From an uncultured Tissierellia bacterium (GTDB taxonomy: Bacteria > Bacillota > Clostridia > Tissierellales > Tissierellaceae), in contig CAMIXG010000007.1 in assembly GCA_946402705.1 (NCBI GenBank), positions 1 through 64,000 on the forward strand: 64,000 nucleotides of DNA, in the 5' to 3' direction. The notes under the pieces are model-generated. The model was not told the origin of the DNA. It did not search any database and saw nothing but the letters and a program-made list of their open reading frames with translations. How positions within the stretch are numbered: the first letter of the stretch is position 1; each line of letters opens with the position of its first letter. The translations under genes were made by a program, and so were the position numbers. Positions 50,971-58,963 of the stretch are shown piece by piece.

Positions 50971-52338
50971 ATGGATAAAGAAAAACAGGTCAGTAGTTCT
51001 AGAGAACAATTTTCTAGTAGTTTTGGACTTATTGCAACAGCTATAGGTTCAGCAGTAGGGCTAGGTAATATTTGGAGATTTCCATACATTGTAGGTCAAT
51101 ATGGAGGTGGAGCTTTTTTAGTTGTCTATCTGGCAATGGTAGCAGTAATAGGAGTTCCAATAATGGTTGCAGAGTTTATAATTGGTAGGGAAGGTAGAAG
51201 GGATGCTATAAATTCTTACAAGGTATTAGCACCAAAATCACATTGGTATTTTGGAGGTATAACTGGAGTTTTAGCTGCATTTTTTATCTTGGCATTTTAT
51301 GGAGTGGTAGCAGGTTGGACTTTGGAATATATAATTTTGGCTATAACAAATGGATTTAGTGGTCAAAGTAGCGGAGATATAGTAAATATATTTACAAATT
51401 TTATATCTAACCCAATAAAACCAATAATATATCAAATAATAATAATGCTTATAACTTGTGGAGTAGTTTCTACAGGAGTGCAAAAGGGAGTAGAGAAAGC
51501 TGCTAAGTTTTTAATCCCTTTATTAGTTATAATAATGGTAGTTTTAAATATATATGCTTTTATGTTGCCAGGAGGAGAGGCTGGATTTGAATTTTTATTT
51601 AAACCAGATTTTTCTAAATTGACAAAAGAAGGTGTTCTTGCAGCACTTGGACATGCATTTTTCTCCCTTAGTCTTGGAGTTAGTATAATGATAACTTATG
51701 GTTCTTATATCCCAAGTAAGGAAAACTTATTAGGTACAGCTGTTAAGGTGTCTATTTCAGATACTGTCATAGCCTTACTTTCAGGTATAGCTATATTTCC
51801 AGCAGTATTTGCCTTTGGAATAGAGCCAACAAGTGGGCCAGGATTAGTATTTATGTCACTTCCAAATGTCTTTGCCAAGATGAGTGGAGGATATATATTT
51901 GGAATCTTATTTTTCTCACTATTAGGGCTTGCAGCTATAACAAGTACAATATCTCTACTTGAAACTATAGTTGCCTATCTTACGGATACCTTTAAATTTA
52001 GGAGAAAAAACGCAGCAATATTTGCAACAGTTGTAATTACACTTATTGGTATGGTGGCATCTTTATCAAATGGACCACTAAAAGATATAGTAATAGCAGG
52101 AGATAATATCTTTGATTTCTTAGATAATACAACTGCAAATTATTTTTTACCAATAACAGCATTTATATCAGTCATATTTGTGGGATGGAAATTAAATAAA
52201 GACATAGTCAAGGGGCAGTTTACTAATAATGGAGAGATTAATTCTCAGACTTCATATGAAATCTTTAAGTTTTTAATTAGATACATTGTACCAGTGGGAA
52301 TTATCATAGTATTTTTATTCCAAATTGGAAAAATATAA
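50971..52338 (+). CDS. Sodium-dependent NSS family transporter, paralogue
   Basis: A 455-residue transporter, highly similar to its neighbour through the whole length (LIATAIGSAVGLGNIWRFPYIVGQYGGGAFLVVYLAMVAVIG; TKEGVLAALGHAFFSLSLGVSIMITYGSYIPS). Differences cluster in the loops and in the residues around helices 3-4 and the C-terminus, so the substrates may differ. GGAGG precedes ATG 50971. It probably arose by tandem duplication. Confidence 0.92.
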   Translation: MDKEKQVSSSREQFSSSFGLIATAIGSAVGLGNIWRFPYIVGQYGGGAFLVVYLAMVAVIGVPIMVAEFIIGREGRRDAINSYKVLAPKSHWYFGGITGVLAAFFILAFYGVVAGWTLEYIILAITNGFSGQSSGDIVNIFTNFISNPIKPIIYQIIIMLITCGVVSTGVQKGVEKAAKFLIPLLVIIMVVLNIYAFMLPGGEAGFEFLFKPDFSKLTKEGVLAALGHAFFSLSLGVSIMITYGSYIPSKENLLGTAVKVSISDTVIALLSGIAIFPAVFAFGIEPTSGPGLVFMSLPNVFAKMSGGYIFGILFFSLLGLAAITSTISLLETIVAYLTDTFKFRRKNAAIFATVVITLIGMVASLSNGPLKDIVIAGDNIFDFLDNTTANYFLPITAFISVIFVGWKLNKDIVKGQFTNNGEINSQTSYEIFKFLIRYIVPVGIIIVFLFQIGKI

Positions 52339-52364
52339 GTAAGTGAAATAAATATATATAGAAT

Positions 52365-52394
52365 GAAAAAACACAGCCAAGGGCTGTGTTTTTT
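52365..52394. terminator. Bidirectional terminator after the second NSS gene
   Basis: ACACAGCC/GGCTGTGT stem with an AAG loop, A-run before and T6 after, between convergent genes. Confidence 0.88.
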
Positions 52395-52674
52395 ACTTAA
52401 TAAAAGTTTGATTAATAAAATTATTCCAGTTTTTATAGGCTTCAATGGGAACACCATCTATAAATAATTTTGGATAGTATTTTAAAATACTGGCAAGTTT
52501 TTTAATTTCGAAAAAACCTATGTTTTCTAATTTTTCAGCTTCCCAATTCTCCAAAATAAATTGTTCAATTCCCATTTCCTTGCAAAAGGACTCTTTACAA
52601 ATACCTAGAGCTTCCCTTCTACACTTAATAAAATAACCTATACCTATATAATCTTTAGCAGTGATGGTTTTCAT
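52393..52674 (-). CDS. Small XRE-like helix-turn-helix protein
   Basis: A 93-residue protein. GYFIKCRREALGICKESFCKEMGIEQFILENWEAEKLENI reads like a Cro/CI-type HTH, with scaffold helices and an ENWE turn, so DNA binding is plausible, though the match is weak. AGGAGG lies upstream of ATG 52674. No target gene is evident. Confidence 0.55.
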   Translation of the reverse strand: MKTITAKDYIGIGYFIKCRREALGICKESFCKEMGIEQFILENWEAEKLENIGFFEIKKLASILKYYPKLFIDGVPIEAYKNWNNFINQTFIK

Positions 52675-52798
52675 TACCAGAACCTCCTAAATGAAACTAT
52701 ATATATTGTACAGGTTATTATAACATTTTTTATTATAAAAATAAATTGAATAATGGAAAATTTACAATAAAATAGTAAATTTTTACAATAACATCATC

Positions 52799-53329
52799 CT
52801 ATCTATCATGTTTATGAATTTGGTAGAAAGTCATAATCAAACTTGCTCCAAGGAATAACATATAGATAGCGAATACTGTTGATACATAAATAGCTGTTAA
52901 AGCTCTATTTGTTAATAACATGTATCCTAGAATTAAACCTGCTAAACCAGATATTAATCCTACCCACCATCTTTCAAAACGTGCATTTCTCAAATCAATA
53001 GCATTGGCAATCTCAGTAACTCCACCTATGAATACCCAGAATCCTATTAAAATTGAAAATGTTAGTGCTGCTGTTGACATATGTCTCAGTATTAAGTAAC
53101 CAACTAGAAGGTCCATTATACCAGATACTAAAAAAGAACCTACTCTAAAGGCTTCACTCATAAAATATCTTATAATTTTCAAAATCCCTACAGCAATTAA
53201 CATATAAGGTACATATAGTAAAATTGCTCCTGCAGTAACTAGTGGATTTAGAAAAGTCATAATAGCACTGATAATAAATAAAACCCCTATTAATAATGAA
53301 ATCCATTTTACAAAACCATGTTTTTTCAT
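52799..53329 (-). CDS. DUF308 / HdeD-family membrane protein
   Basis: A 176-residue protein with six membrane helices in three similar pairs (ISLLIGVLFIISAIMTFLNP, LLYVPYMLIAVGILKIIRYFM, MDLLVGYLILRHM, ...), typical of the HdeD/DUF308 family of stress-related membrane proteins. I begin at ATG 53329, which has GGAGG 7 nt upstream; the reading from 53344 starts inside that site. A 19-bp palindrome lies 30 bp upstream. Confidence 0.82.
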   Translation of the reverse strand: MKKHGFVKWISLLIGVLFIISAIMTFLNPLVTAGAILLYVPYMLIAVGILKIIRYFMSEAFRVGSFLVSGIMDLLVGYLILRHMSTAALTFSILIGFWVFIGGVTEIANAIDLRNARFERWWVGLISGLAGLILGYMLLTNRALTAIYVSTVFAIYMLFLGASLIMTFYQIHKHDR

Positions 53330-53358
53330 AATTAATTCCTCCAATCTAAAGTAAATTT

Positions 53359-53377
53359 TTCCAAATTTTATTTGGAA
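53359..53377. promoter_or_regulatory. Palindrome upstream of the DUF308 gene
   Basis: TTCCAAAT-TTT-ATTTGGAA, a perfect 8-bp inverted repeat with a 3-bp spacer, 30 bp before the DUF308 start. It could be an operator or an mRNA hairpin. Confidence 0.4.
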
Positions 53378-53480
53378 CAGTCCTATAGATGTCGAATTAA
53401 AATGTCTCCTGTGCTAAAGATTTTACCCTAAAAGTGATTGATAATAACATAAATGTTAAAAAATATACAAATGTATAAAT

Positions 53481-53506
53481 AAAAAAACCTACCAAGGTAG
53501 GTTTTT
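53481..53506 (-). terminator. Terminator of ychF
   Basis: On the minus strand AAAACCTACC/GGTAGGTTTTT, with a 2-nt centre and T7 after it. Confidence 0.85.
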
Positions 53507-54596
53507 AAACATTAAATCTAAATATACAGATGTCTCCATCTCTCATTTCATAGTCTTTTCCTTCTATCCTAACAAGACCTTTTTCTTTAGCAGCAGTCAT
53601 ATTTCCACCAGATGCCATTAAATCATCAAAAGATATAGTTTCAGATCTTATAAAGCCTCTTTCCATATCAGAGTGGATAACTCCAGCAGCTTGAGGTGCT
53701 AAAGTACCTTTTTTGATAGTCCAAGCTCTGGTTTCTTTTGGTCCAGCAGTAAAGAAACTCATAAGGCCAAGTAAGCTATAACTAGCTTTTACAAGTTTAT
53801 CAAGCCCTGATGCATCAAGACCTAAGTCACCTAAGAATTCCATTTTTTCATCTTCATCTAATTGAGATATTTCAGCTTCTATTTGAGCAGATATAACAAC
53901 TACTTCAGAATCTTCTGTTTTGGCAAATTCTTTTATAGTTTTAACGAAGTCATTATCTTCTCCAGCTACATCTTCTTCAGCTACATTGGCTACATATATA
54001 ATAGGTTTAGAACTTAAAAGATTAAATTCTTTAACTATTTTAGCATCTTCAGTTGAAAAATCTAAAACTCTAGCAGATTTTCCTTGTTCTAAAGAATTTA
54101 AAATAATTTCTATTATTTCAACTTCTTTTTGCATAGATTTATCAAATTTAGCCATTTTTTTTGCCTTATCAAGTCTACGGCTCAATACTTCTATATCAGC
54201 AAGCATTAATTCAAGATTGATAGTTTCAATATCTCTAAGTGGGTTCACATCTCCATCAACGTGAATTATATCAGCATTTTCAAATGCTCTAACAACATGA
54301 ACGATAGCTTGTACTTCTCTGATGTGTGCTAAAAATTTGTTTCCAAGACCTTCTCCTTCACTAGCTCCTGCTACAAGTCCAGCTATATCATAAAATTCAA
54401 TAGCTGCAGGAAGAATTTTTTCCGATCCATAAACTTCTGCTAGTTTTCCAAGTCTTTCTTCTGGGACAGTTACAACTCCAACATTTGGTTCTATTGTACA
54501 AAATGGGTAATTTGCAGACTCTGCACCAGCTTTTGTAATTGCATTAAATAATGTACTTTTACCTACATTTGGTAATCCTACAATTCCTAGTTTCAT
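53505..54596 (-). CDS. ychF: Redox/ribosome-associated ATPase YchF
   Basis: A 363-residue Obg-family protein, binding ATP in characterised relatives. It starts MKLGIVGLPNVGKSTLFNAIT (P-loop), continues with NYPFCTIEPNVG and YDIAGLVAGASEGEGLGNKFLAHIRE (switch regions) and ends in the TGS-like domain (GPKETRAWTIKKGTLAPQAAGVIHSDMERGFIRSE). Length and motifs are normal. It is involved in translation and stress responses in known organisms. Confidence 0.95.
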   Translation of the reverse strand: MKLGIVGLPNVGKSTLFNAITKAGAESANYPFCTIEPNVGVVTVPEERLGKLAEVYGSEKILPAAIEFYDIAGLVAGASEGEGLGNKFLAHIREVQAIVHVVRAFENADIIHVDGDVNPLRDIETINLELMLADIEVLSRRLDKAKKMAKFDKSMQKEVEIIEIILNSLEQGKSARVLDFSTEDAKIVKEFNLLSSKPIIYVANVAEEDVAGEDNDFVKTIKEFAKTEDSEVVVISAQIEAEISQLDEDEKMEFLGDLGLDASGLDKLVKASYSLLGLMSFFTAGPKETRAWTIKKGTLAPQAAGVIHSDMERGFIRSETISFDDLMASGGNMTAAKEKGLVRIEGKDYEMRDGDICIFRFNV

Positions 54597-54727
54597 ATAT
54601 ATAATTCCTTTCTATTTAAAATATTAAATCTCTTTAAATACATAATAAAACATATTTTCTCAAAATAAAATTATATTATAATTCTATGTAATATGCAAAT
54701 TATCAAAGATATAATATGACAAATTAA

Positions 54728-54752
54728 TAGATGCACTAACCTAGTGCATCTA
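54728..54752 (-). terminator. Weak terminator of the BlaI-like gene
   Basis: TAGATGCACTA/TAGTGCATCTA stem overlapping the stop codon. The minus-strand T tract is short (TTAATTT). Confidence 0.6.
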
Positions 54753-55128
54753 GTTTTTCTAGTCTATTTTCAATGGTGATTTTTAAATTATAAAGCTCAT
54801 CATAGGATAAGGAATCATCCTCAATTAAATTCTTTAAAAGTAATACATTTGAACCATCATATACTTTTTCTATAAAATTTCTGTTTTGCGATTTTAAAAA
54901 ACTTCTGTGACTAATATTTGGATAGTATCTATAATCTTTGTTGTCGGTTTCTGTACGAATGGCATTTTTACTAACTAAACGTGATATGAAGGTTCTAATA
55001 GTGGTCATAGACCAATCATTATATCCACATAATTTATCTATTATTTCATTTGAAGTTAGTGGATACTCATTCCACAAAATATTCATTATTTTAAGTTCGG
55101 ATTCTGTAATATTAGGCATAATTAACAT
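54736..55128 (-). CDS. BlaI/MecI/CopY-family transcriptional repressor
   Basis: A 130-residue winged-helix regulator. ITESELKIMNILWNEYPLTSNEIIDKL, WSMTTIRTFISRLVSKNAI and the wing TDNKDYRYYPNIS match the family. Relatives repress beta-lactamase or copper genes and are cleaved by a BlaR-type sensor or released by copper. No BlaR, beta-lactamase or copper gene is nearby, so its target is unknown. AGGTAGGTG lies before ATG 55128. Confidence 0.85.
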   Translation of the reverse strand: MLIMPNITESELKIMNILWNEYPLTSNEIIDKLCGYNDWSMTTIRTFISRLVSKNAIRTETDNKDYRYYPNISHRSFLKSQNRNFIEKVYDGSNVLLLKNLIEDDSLSYDELYNLKITIENRLEKLDALG

Positions 55129-55150
55129 GTAAACACCTACCTTGTTAAAA

Positions 55151-55183
55151 GATTGAATTAGTAGCTATCGTTCTAATGGAATC
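55151..55183. promoter_or_regulatory. Inverted repeat upstream of the BlaI-like gene
   Basis: GATTGAATTAG-N11-CTAATGGAATC (9 of 11 positions pair), 23-55 bp before the repressor start codon. A candidate operator for autoregulation; it is not the TACA-type BlaI box. Confidence 0.3.
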
Positions 55184-55317
55184 TGTGTAGGATAAGCTCT
55201 ATCTTAGATTTGTCTTATATAGACTATAAGTTAAAAACTAAAAAGTCAATATAAAAATAATGATATTATGATATAATTATCAAAGGTAGTAAAGCAGGGA
55301 AAGAAAGGGGATACAAG

Positions 55318-56385
55318 ATGGAACTATTTGACAAAACTTTAGGTGAAATAAGTGAAGCTAATAAGGAAATAATGAATGAAACCAGAGAGAGATGGGATGG
55401 ATTATTTAAAACTATAGGAGGGCTTGGAACTTTAGAAGAGCTGTCTATAAAAATATCAGGTATGACGGGAAAAGTTTCAAATAAAATAGATAAAAAAGCA
55501 GTTGTGGTTATGTGTGCAGATAATGGCATAGTGGAAGAGGGAGTGTCTTCTTGTCCTCAAGATTTTACAGTAAAACTTACAAAGACTACCCTACAAGGAA
55601 ATACAGCAATTTCTGTGCTTAGCAAGTTTAATGGAGCAGATGTTTTTGTAGTAGATATGGGGCTTCTAGAAGACATAGATGATGAAAGAGTAATAAATAA
55701 AAAAGTTTCATATGGAACTAAAAACTTTTTAAAAGAAGCAGCTATGACTAAAGATGAGCTTATAAAAGCTATAGAGGCAGGAATAGAAGTGGCAGATAAG
55801 TTTTATGCCCAAGGATATGACATACTTGGAACAGGGGAACTAGGCATAGGAAATACATCCACAAGTGCAGCAATTTTTTCAATTATATCAGATTTACCAG
55901 TTGAGAAAACATGTGGTAAGGGAGCAGGACTTACAGAAGAGCAGTTTGAGAAAAAGAAAAAAATAGTAGAAGCGGCAATAAAGCTTCATAATCCAGATAG
56001 AGATAATATACTTGAAGTTATGGAAACTGTTGGAGGGTATGATATAGCTGGAATGTGTGGCATGTACTTATCTGCTGCGAAAAATAGGAAACCAATAGTG
56101 GTTGATGGATTTATATCTTCTGTAGCAGCCCTTTGTGCTATAAAATTAAATGAAAATACTAGAGATTTTATGATTGCATCACATTTGTCAAAAGAACCAG
56201 GAGCATCGGCATTAATGGAAGAGTTAGGTCTTGAACCAATGTTAGATATGAAGATGAGACTTGGAGAGGGAACAGGTTGCCCTATGACTTTTAGGATAAT
56301 AGAAACTTCCCTTTATACTCTTGAAAATATGGGAACTTTTGCAGATTGGGACTTAAAGCCTTCAGTACTTGTGGATATTAGGTAG
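55318..56385 (+). CDS. cobT: Nicotinate-nucleotide--dimethylbenzimidazole phosphoribosyltransferase
   Basis: A 355-residue enzyme that activates the lower-ligand base (alpha-ribazole phosphate formation) for cobalamin assembly. VVMCADNGIVEEGVSSCPQ, GTGELGIGNTSTSAA, CGKGAGLTEEQF, ASHLSKEPGASALMEELGLEPMLDMKMRLGEGTGC (catalytic Glu) are characteristic. First of four tightly packed cob genes. GAAAGGGG precedes the ATG. No riboswitch was seen in the 180-bp leader. Confidence 0.94.
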   Translation: MELFDKTLGEISEANKEIMNETRERWDGLFKTIGGLGTLEELSIKISGMTGKVSNKIDKKAVVVMCADNGIVEEGVSSCPQDFTVKLTKTTLQGNTAISVLSKFNGADVFVVDMGLLEDIDDERVINKKVSYGTKNFLKEAAMTKDELIKAIEAGIEVADKFYAQGYDILGTGELGIGNTSTSAAIFSIISDLPVEKTCGKGAGLTEEQFEKKKKIVEAAIKLHNPDRDNILEVMETVGGYDIAGMCGMYLSAAKNRKPIVVDGFISSVAALCAIKLNENTRDFMIASHLSKEPGASALMEELGLEPMLDMKMRLGEGTGCPMTFRIIETSLYTLENMGTFADWDLKPSVLVDIR

Positions 56386-56392
56386 GTGGATT

Positions 56393-56929
56393 ATGGTAAC
56401 TATAGTAACAGGTGGAGCAAGATCAGGAAAGAGTAGTTATGCAGAAAACTTGTATAAAGATAGCTTAGATGTATGCTATATAGCTACTTCTCTTGTAGCA
56501 GATGAAGAGATGAAAGATAGGGTTGAGAAACATAGAGAGAGTAGGCCCATAGAATGGAGAACCTTTGAAGGCTTTAGAAAGCTTACTAGAGCCCTTGGAC
56601 AAGAAAAAAACTACTTATTAGATTGTTTAACCGTTATGACATCCAATATAATGTTTGATATATCTAAGGATCAAGAGAAAATAAGTCCAAAAATGCAAAA
56701 ACAAATAGAAGATGAAATAGTAGGAGAAGTTTTAGACTTAATGGAAGAAGTTAGGGCTAGAAACTATAATTTGGTAATGGTAACAAATGAAGTAGGATCT
56801 TCAATAGTGCCAGAATACCATATATCTAGGGTATTTAGAGATATACAGGGAAGGGTCAATCAAAGAGTGGCTAAGGTATGTGATGAGGCCTATCTTGTAG
56901 CACTTGGATATGCGGTGAGGTTAAAATGA
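56393..56929 (+). CDS. cobU: Adenosylcobinamide kinase / cobinamide-phosphate guanylyltransferase
   Basis: A 178-residue bifunctional enzyme that phosphorylates adenosylcobinamide and transfers GMP to it. P-loop GGARSGKSSYAE, EKHRESRPIEWRTFE (guanylylated His region) and VTNEVGSSIVPEYHISRVFRDIQGRVNQ are standard. I start at ATG 56393 (AGGTGG upstream), since the longer frame would begin with a TTG inside cobT. Overlaps cobS by 4 bp. Confidence 0.93.
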   Translation: MVTIVTGGARSGKSSYAENLYKDSLDVCYIATSLVADEEMKDRVEKHRESRPIEWRTFEGFRKLTRALGQEKNYLLDCLTVMTSNIMFDISKDQEKISPKMQKQIEDEIVGEVLDLMEEVRARNYNLVMVTNEVGSSIVPEYHISRVFRDIQGRVNQRVAKVCDEAYLVALGYAVRLK

Positions 56930-57669
56930 TAAAGGGACTAATTTTGGCAATACAGTTTTTAACTAGATTGCCCATTAATATAATGGTAGATTGGAATACT
57001 GATAACCTTAGAAAGAGCAGCTTTTACTTTCCCTTTGTCGGGATGCTTTTAGGTCTTATAGCCTATGGTATATTTTTTGTTTTTTCATTTATAAATAGAG
57101 AAGTAGCAGGAGTTTTTACGGTTTTAGGTCTGATAGTTTTAACTGGAGGACTCCATCTAGATGGCTTATCAGATACTTGTGATGGATTCTTTTCAAATAA
57201 AGATAGGGAAAGTATATTAGAAATTATGAAGGACAGTAGGGTGGGAGCCTTTGGAGTTATATCTTTGGTTATAGCTATACTTCTAAAGTATGTTCTAATT
57301 TCCAATATGGGAGATAAGGCGCTTTTATTTTTAGTGTTTTCACTGGGTAATAGTAGGGCTGTTCAAGTATATAATCTTTCAACTACAAGACCAGCAAGAG
57401 AATCAGGAATTGGATTTATGTTTAAGTCAAGTAATCCAAGAAATACAGCACTAGTAGGTATAATAATATATCTTATAATTGCTGTAAGTGTGAATATAGG
57501 TATACTTATACCATTTATAATAAACTTTATTTTCATGAGTTTACTGGCTAGGTATTCTTATAAGAAAATAGGAGGAACAACAGGTGATGTATTTGGTAGT
57601 ATGGCAGAATTAGGAGAAATAGTTTCGATGATTTCATTTTTAGGGGTGAGTAATTGGATATTATTTTAA
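56926..57669 (+). CDS. cobS: Adenosylcobinamide-GDP ribazoletransferase (cobalamin synthase)
   Basis: A 247-residue membrane enzyme joining activated cobinamide and alpha-ribazole (phosphate). LTRLPI near the start, GGLHLDGLSDTCDGFFSNKDRESILEIMKDSRVGAFG (Asp-rich metal site) and GGTTGDVFGSMAELGEI are diagnostic, with about six membrane segments. Overlaps cobU (ATGA) and cobC (16 bp). Confidence 0.93.
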   Translation: MIKGLILAIQFLTRLPINIMVDWNTDNLRKSSFYFPFVGMLLGLIAYGIFFVFSFINREVAGVFTVLGLIVLTGGLHLDGLSDTCDGFFSNKDRESILEIMKDSRVGAFGVISLVIAILLKYVLISNMGDKALLFLVFSLGNSRAVQVYNLSTTRPARESGIGFMFKSSNPRNTALVGIIIYLIIAVSVNIGILIPFIINFIFMSLLARYSYKKIGGTTGDVFGSMAELGEIVSMISFLGVSNWILF

Positions 57670-58223
57670 TCAGGCATGGTGAAACAGTTGCAAATATAGA
57701 GAAAAAATTTGGTGATGGAACTACAGAGCTTACAGAAAAAGGGGTAAATCAGGCTAAAAAATCAAGCTATATACTTGAGAGTAATGAAAAGAGAGTTTTA
57801 ATAAGCCCTTATAAGAGAGCCCTTGATACTGCAAAATACTTAGGTCTAGAAGGTGAAATAGAAGAAGAGTTGAGGGAAATTTCAATGGGGATAATGGAAG
57901 GCTATTCCTATATGGAGTTTAGGGAAAAAAATGAAGAAGAGGCAAGACAATGGGCAGAAGATTCTATAAATTATAGGATTACAAATGGTGAGTCCGTTGT
58001 AGACTTATATAAGAGAGTAGAAAGGCTTATGTATAAACTGATAGAAGATGATGAAGATATTATTCTAGTCTGCCATGATGGTGTGATTAGAGCCATGTTA
58101 TCCTGTGTTTTTGAAGATCCAAACTTGTTTTTCAAGTTTAAGTCTGATAACCTAGGATTTACAAAGATATCAGTAAATGATGGATATAAATATATAAGCT
58201 ATATGAATAGGATATATTATTAA
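57654..58223 (+). CDS. cobC: Histidine phosphatase family protein, probable alpha-ribazole phosphatase
   Basis: A 189-residue phosphoglycerate-mutase-fold phosphatase: RHGETVAN (catalytic His), SPYKRALDTAKYL, EISMGIMEGYSYMEF and VCHDGVIRAML (second His). Position at the end of cobTUS points to alpha-ribazole 5'-phosphate as substrate. It starts at TTG 57654 with GGGGTG upstream, inside the end of cobS. Confidence 0.85.
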   Translation: MDIILIRHGETVANIEKKFGDGTTELTEKGVNQAKKSSYILESNEKRVLISPYKRALDTAKYLGLEGEIEEELREISMGIMEGYSYMEFREKNEEEARQWAEDSINYRITNGESVVDLYKRVERLMYKLIEDDEDIILVCHDGVIRAMLSCVFEDPNLFFKFKSDNLGFTKISVNDGYKYISYMNRIYY

Positions 58224-58230
58224 AAATTAA

Positions 58231-58268
58231 GACCACTAGTATAAGCATTTTATACTGGTGGTTTTTTT
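58231..58268 (+). terminator. Terminator of the cob operon
   Basis: ACCACTAGTATAA pairs with TTATACTGGTGGT (one wobble) and T7 follows. Confidence 0.88.
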
Positions 58269-58312
58269 AAAATTATATTTGTCATTATAAAAAATAGTTA
58301 GGAGGTGATTTT

Positions 58313-58501
58313 ATGCATATGGATAGTCCAATTAGTATAACAACTGGAGTATGGGGTTTATTTCCAATTATTATAATTTTTATGAATGTCTTAATCTTAT
58401 TTTTAGGTCTATATATTGCCTATCTTTTTATGAAAGCACTAAAGATATATATAAGAAATAACGAAAATATAAATAATGAGAAGACAAATAATAAGGATTA
58501 G
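58313..58501 (+). CDS. Small single-TM protein (62 residues)
   Basis: A 62-residue protein with a long hydrophobic stretch (about 14-44, WGLFPIIIIFMNVLILFLGLYIAYLFM) and a charged Asn/Lys-rich tail. An optimal TAGGAGGTGA lies 6 nt before ATG 58313, so it is probably translated. No family recognised. Followed 24 bp later by a still smaller membrane protein. Confidence 0.6.
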   Translation: MHMDSPISITTGVWGLFPIIIIFMNVLILFLGLYIAYLFMKALKIYIRNNENINNEKTNNKD

Positions 58502-58525
58502 TATTAGTTTTAAAGGAGGCAGACT

Positions 58526-58615
58526 GTGAAAAAATTATTGGCTCTAGCGTTGGTAGTGTTAGTAGTTTTAAGTTTGGGAGGATATCTTATATACCTTGGA
58601 ACTAGAAGGAAGTAG
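58526..58615 (+). CDS. 29-residue membrane peptide
   Basis: A GTG start at 58526 with AAAGGAGG 6-7 nt upstream opens a 29-codon ORF reading MKKLLALALVVLVVLSLGGY, continuing LIYLGTRRK, then TAG. It has a positive N-terminus, one hydrophobic helix and a basic end, like a small membrane-inserted protein. It lies 24 bp after the 62-residue gene and is probably co-transcribed with it. Confidence 0.5.
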   Translation: MKKLLALALVVLVVLSLGGYLIYLGTRRK

Positions 58616-58664
58616 ATTACATATATGGATACAACATTAATTTCTATGATCCGAGCAAAGGACA

Positions 58665-58700
58665 TAAAAATAACTGCTATAACGGGGATTATAGCAGTTA
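58665..58700 (-). terminator. Terminator for the Cys-Cys peptide gene
   Basis: TAACTGCTATAA/TTATAGCAGTTA, a 12-bp perfect stem (58671-58700). On the minus strand it is followed by TTTTT, so it ends the minus-strand transcript. Confidence 0.75.
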
Positions 58701-58741
58701 GGGGTTAAAAAGATACTTATTTATTAGTTAATTATCTAAAG

Positions 58742-58861
58742 TTATTTATTAGCAGGTTTTTGATTTTTACTTAATTCGCAGCAACTTAAAGTTCCCTTGC
58801 CAAAACTTTTTTCATTGGCAGCTGCTAATTTATCCAACCAATTTTTAATTAAATTTTTCAT
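58742..58861 (-). CDS. 39-residue Cys-Cys peptide, possible signalling-peptide precursor
   Basis: A 39-residue peptide starting at ATG 58861 with AGGAGG 7 nt upstream. The N-terminal half (MKNLIKNWLDKLAAANEKSF) is an amphipathic helix. A Gly-Lys-Gly hinge leads to TLSCCELS and a basic tail (KNQKPANK). This leader-core-tail layout recalls AgrD-type cyclic autoinducer precursors and leaderless bacteriocins, but no agrB, kinase or exporter gene is near and the usual C-terminal P-x-E-L is missing. The gene stands alone between terminators. Confidence 0.5.
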   Translation of the reverse strand: MKNLIKNWLDKLAAANEKSFGKGTLSCCELSKNQKPANK

Positions 58862-58934
58862 AAAAATTCCTCCTAAAATAATAACTAAGTTGTAAGTATA
58901 TTTTAGGATATAAATGTGAATAGAATATGAATAG

Positions 58935-58963
58935 AAAAAAGGCATATATATATGCCTTTTTTT
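58935..58963. terminator. Bidirectional terminator between pncB and the peptide gene
   Basis: AAAAAAGGCATATATATATGCCTTTTTT is self-complementary with A and T runs at the two ends. On the minus strand it terminates pncB. Confidence 0.85.

Noticed and set aside
53920..54264. 114-codon plus-strand ORF opposite ychF
   Set aside because: Shadow of the highly conserved ychF gene, with a Ser/Leu-rich translation typical of an antisense frame.
58671..58700. Hairpin read as a plus-strand terminator of the small membrane protein pair
   Set aside because: No T-run follows on the plus strand, whereas TTTTT follows on the minus strand, so it was assigned to the minus-strand peptide gene.
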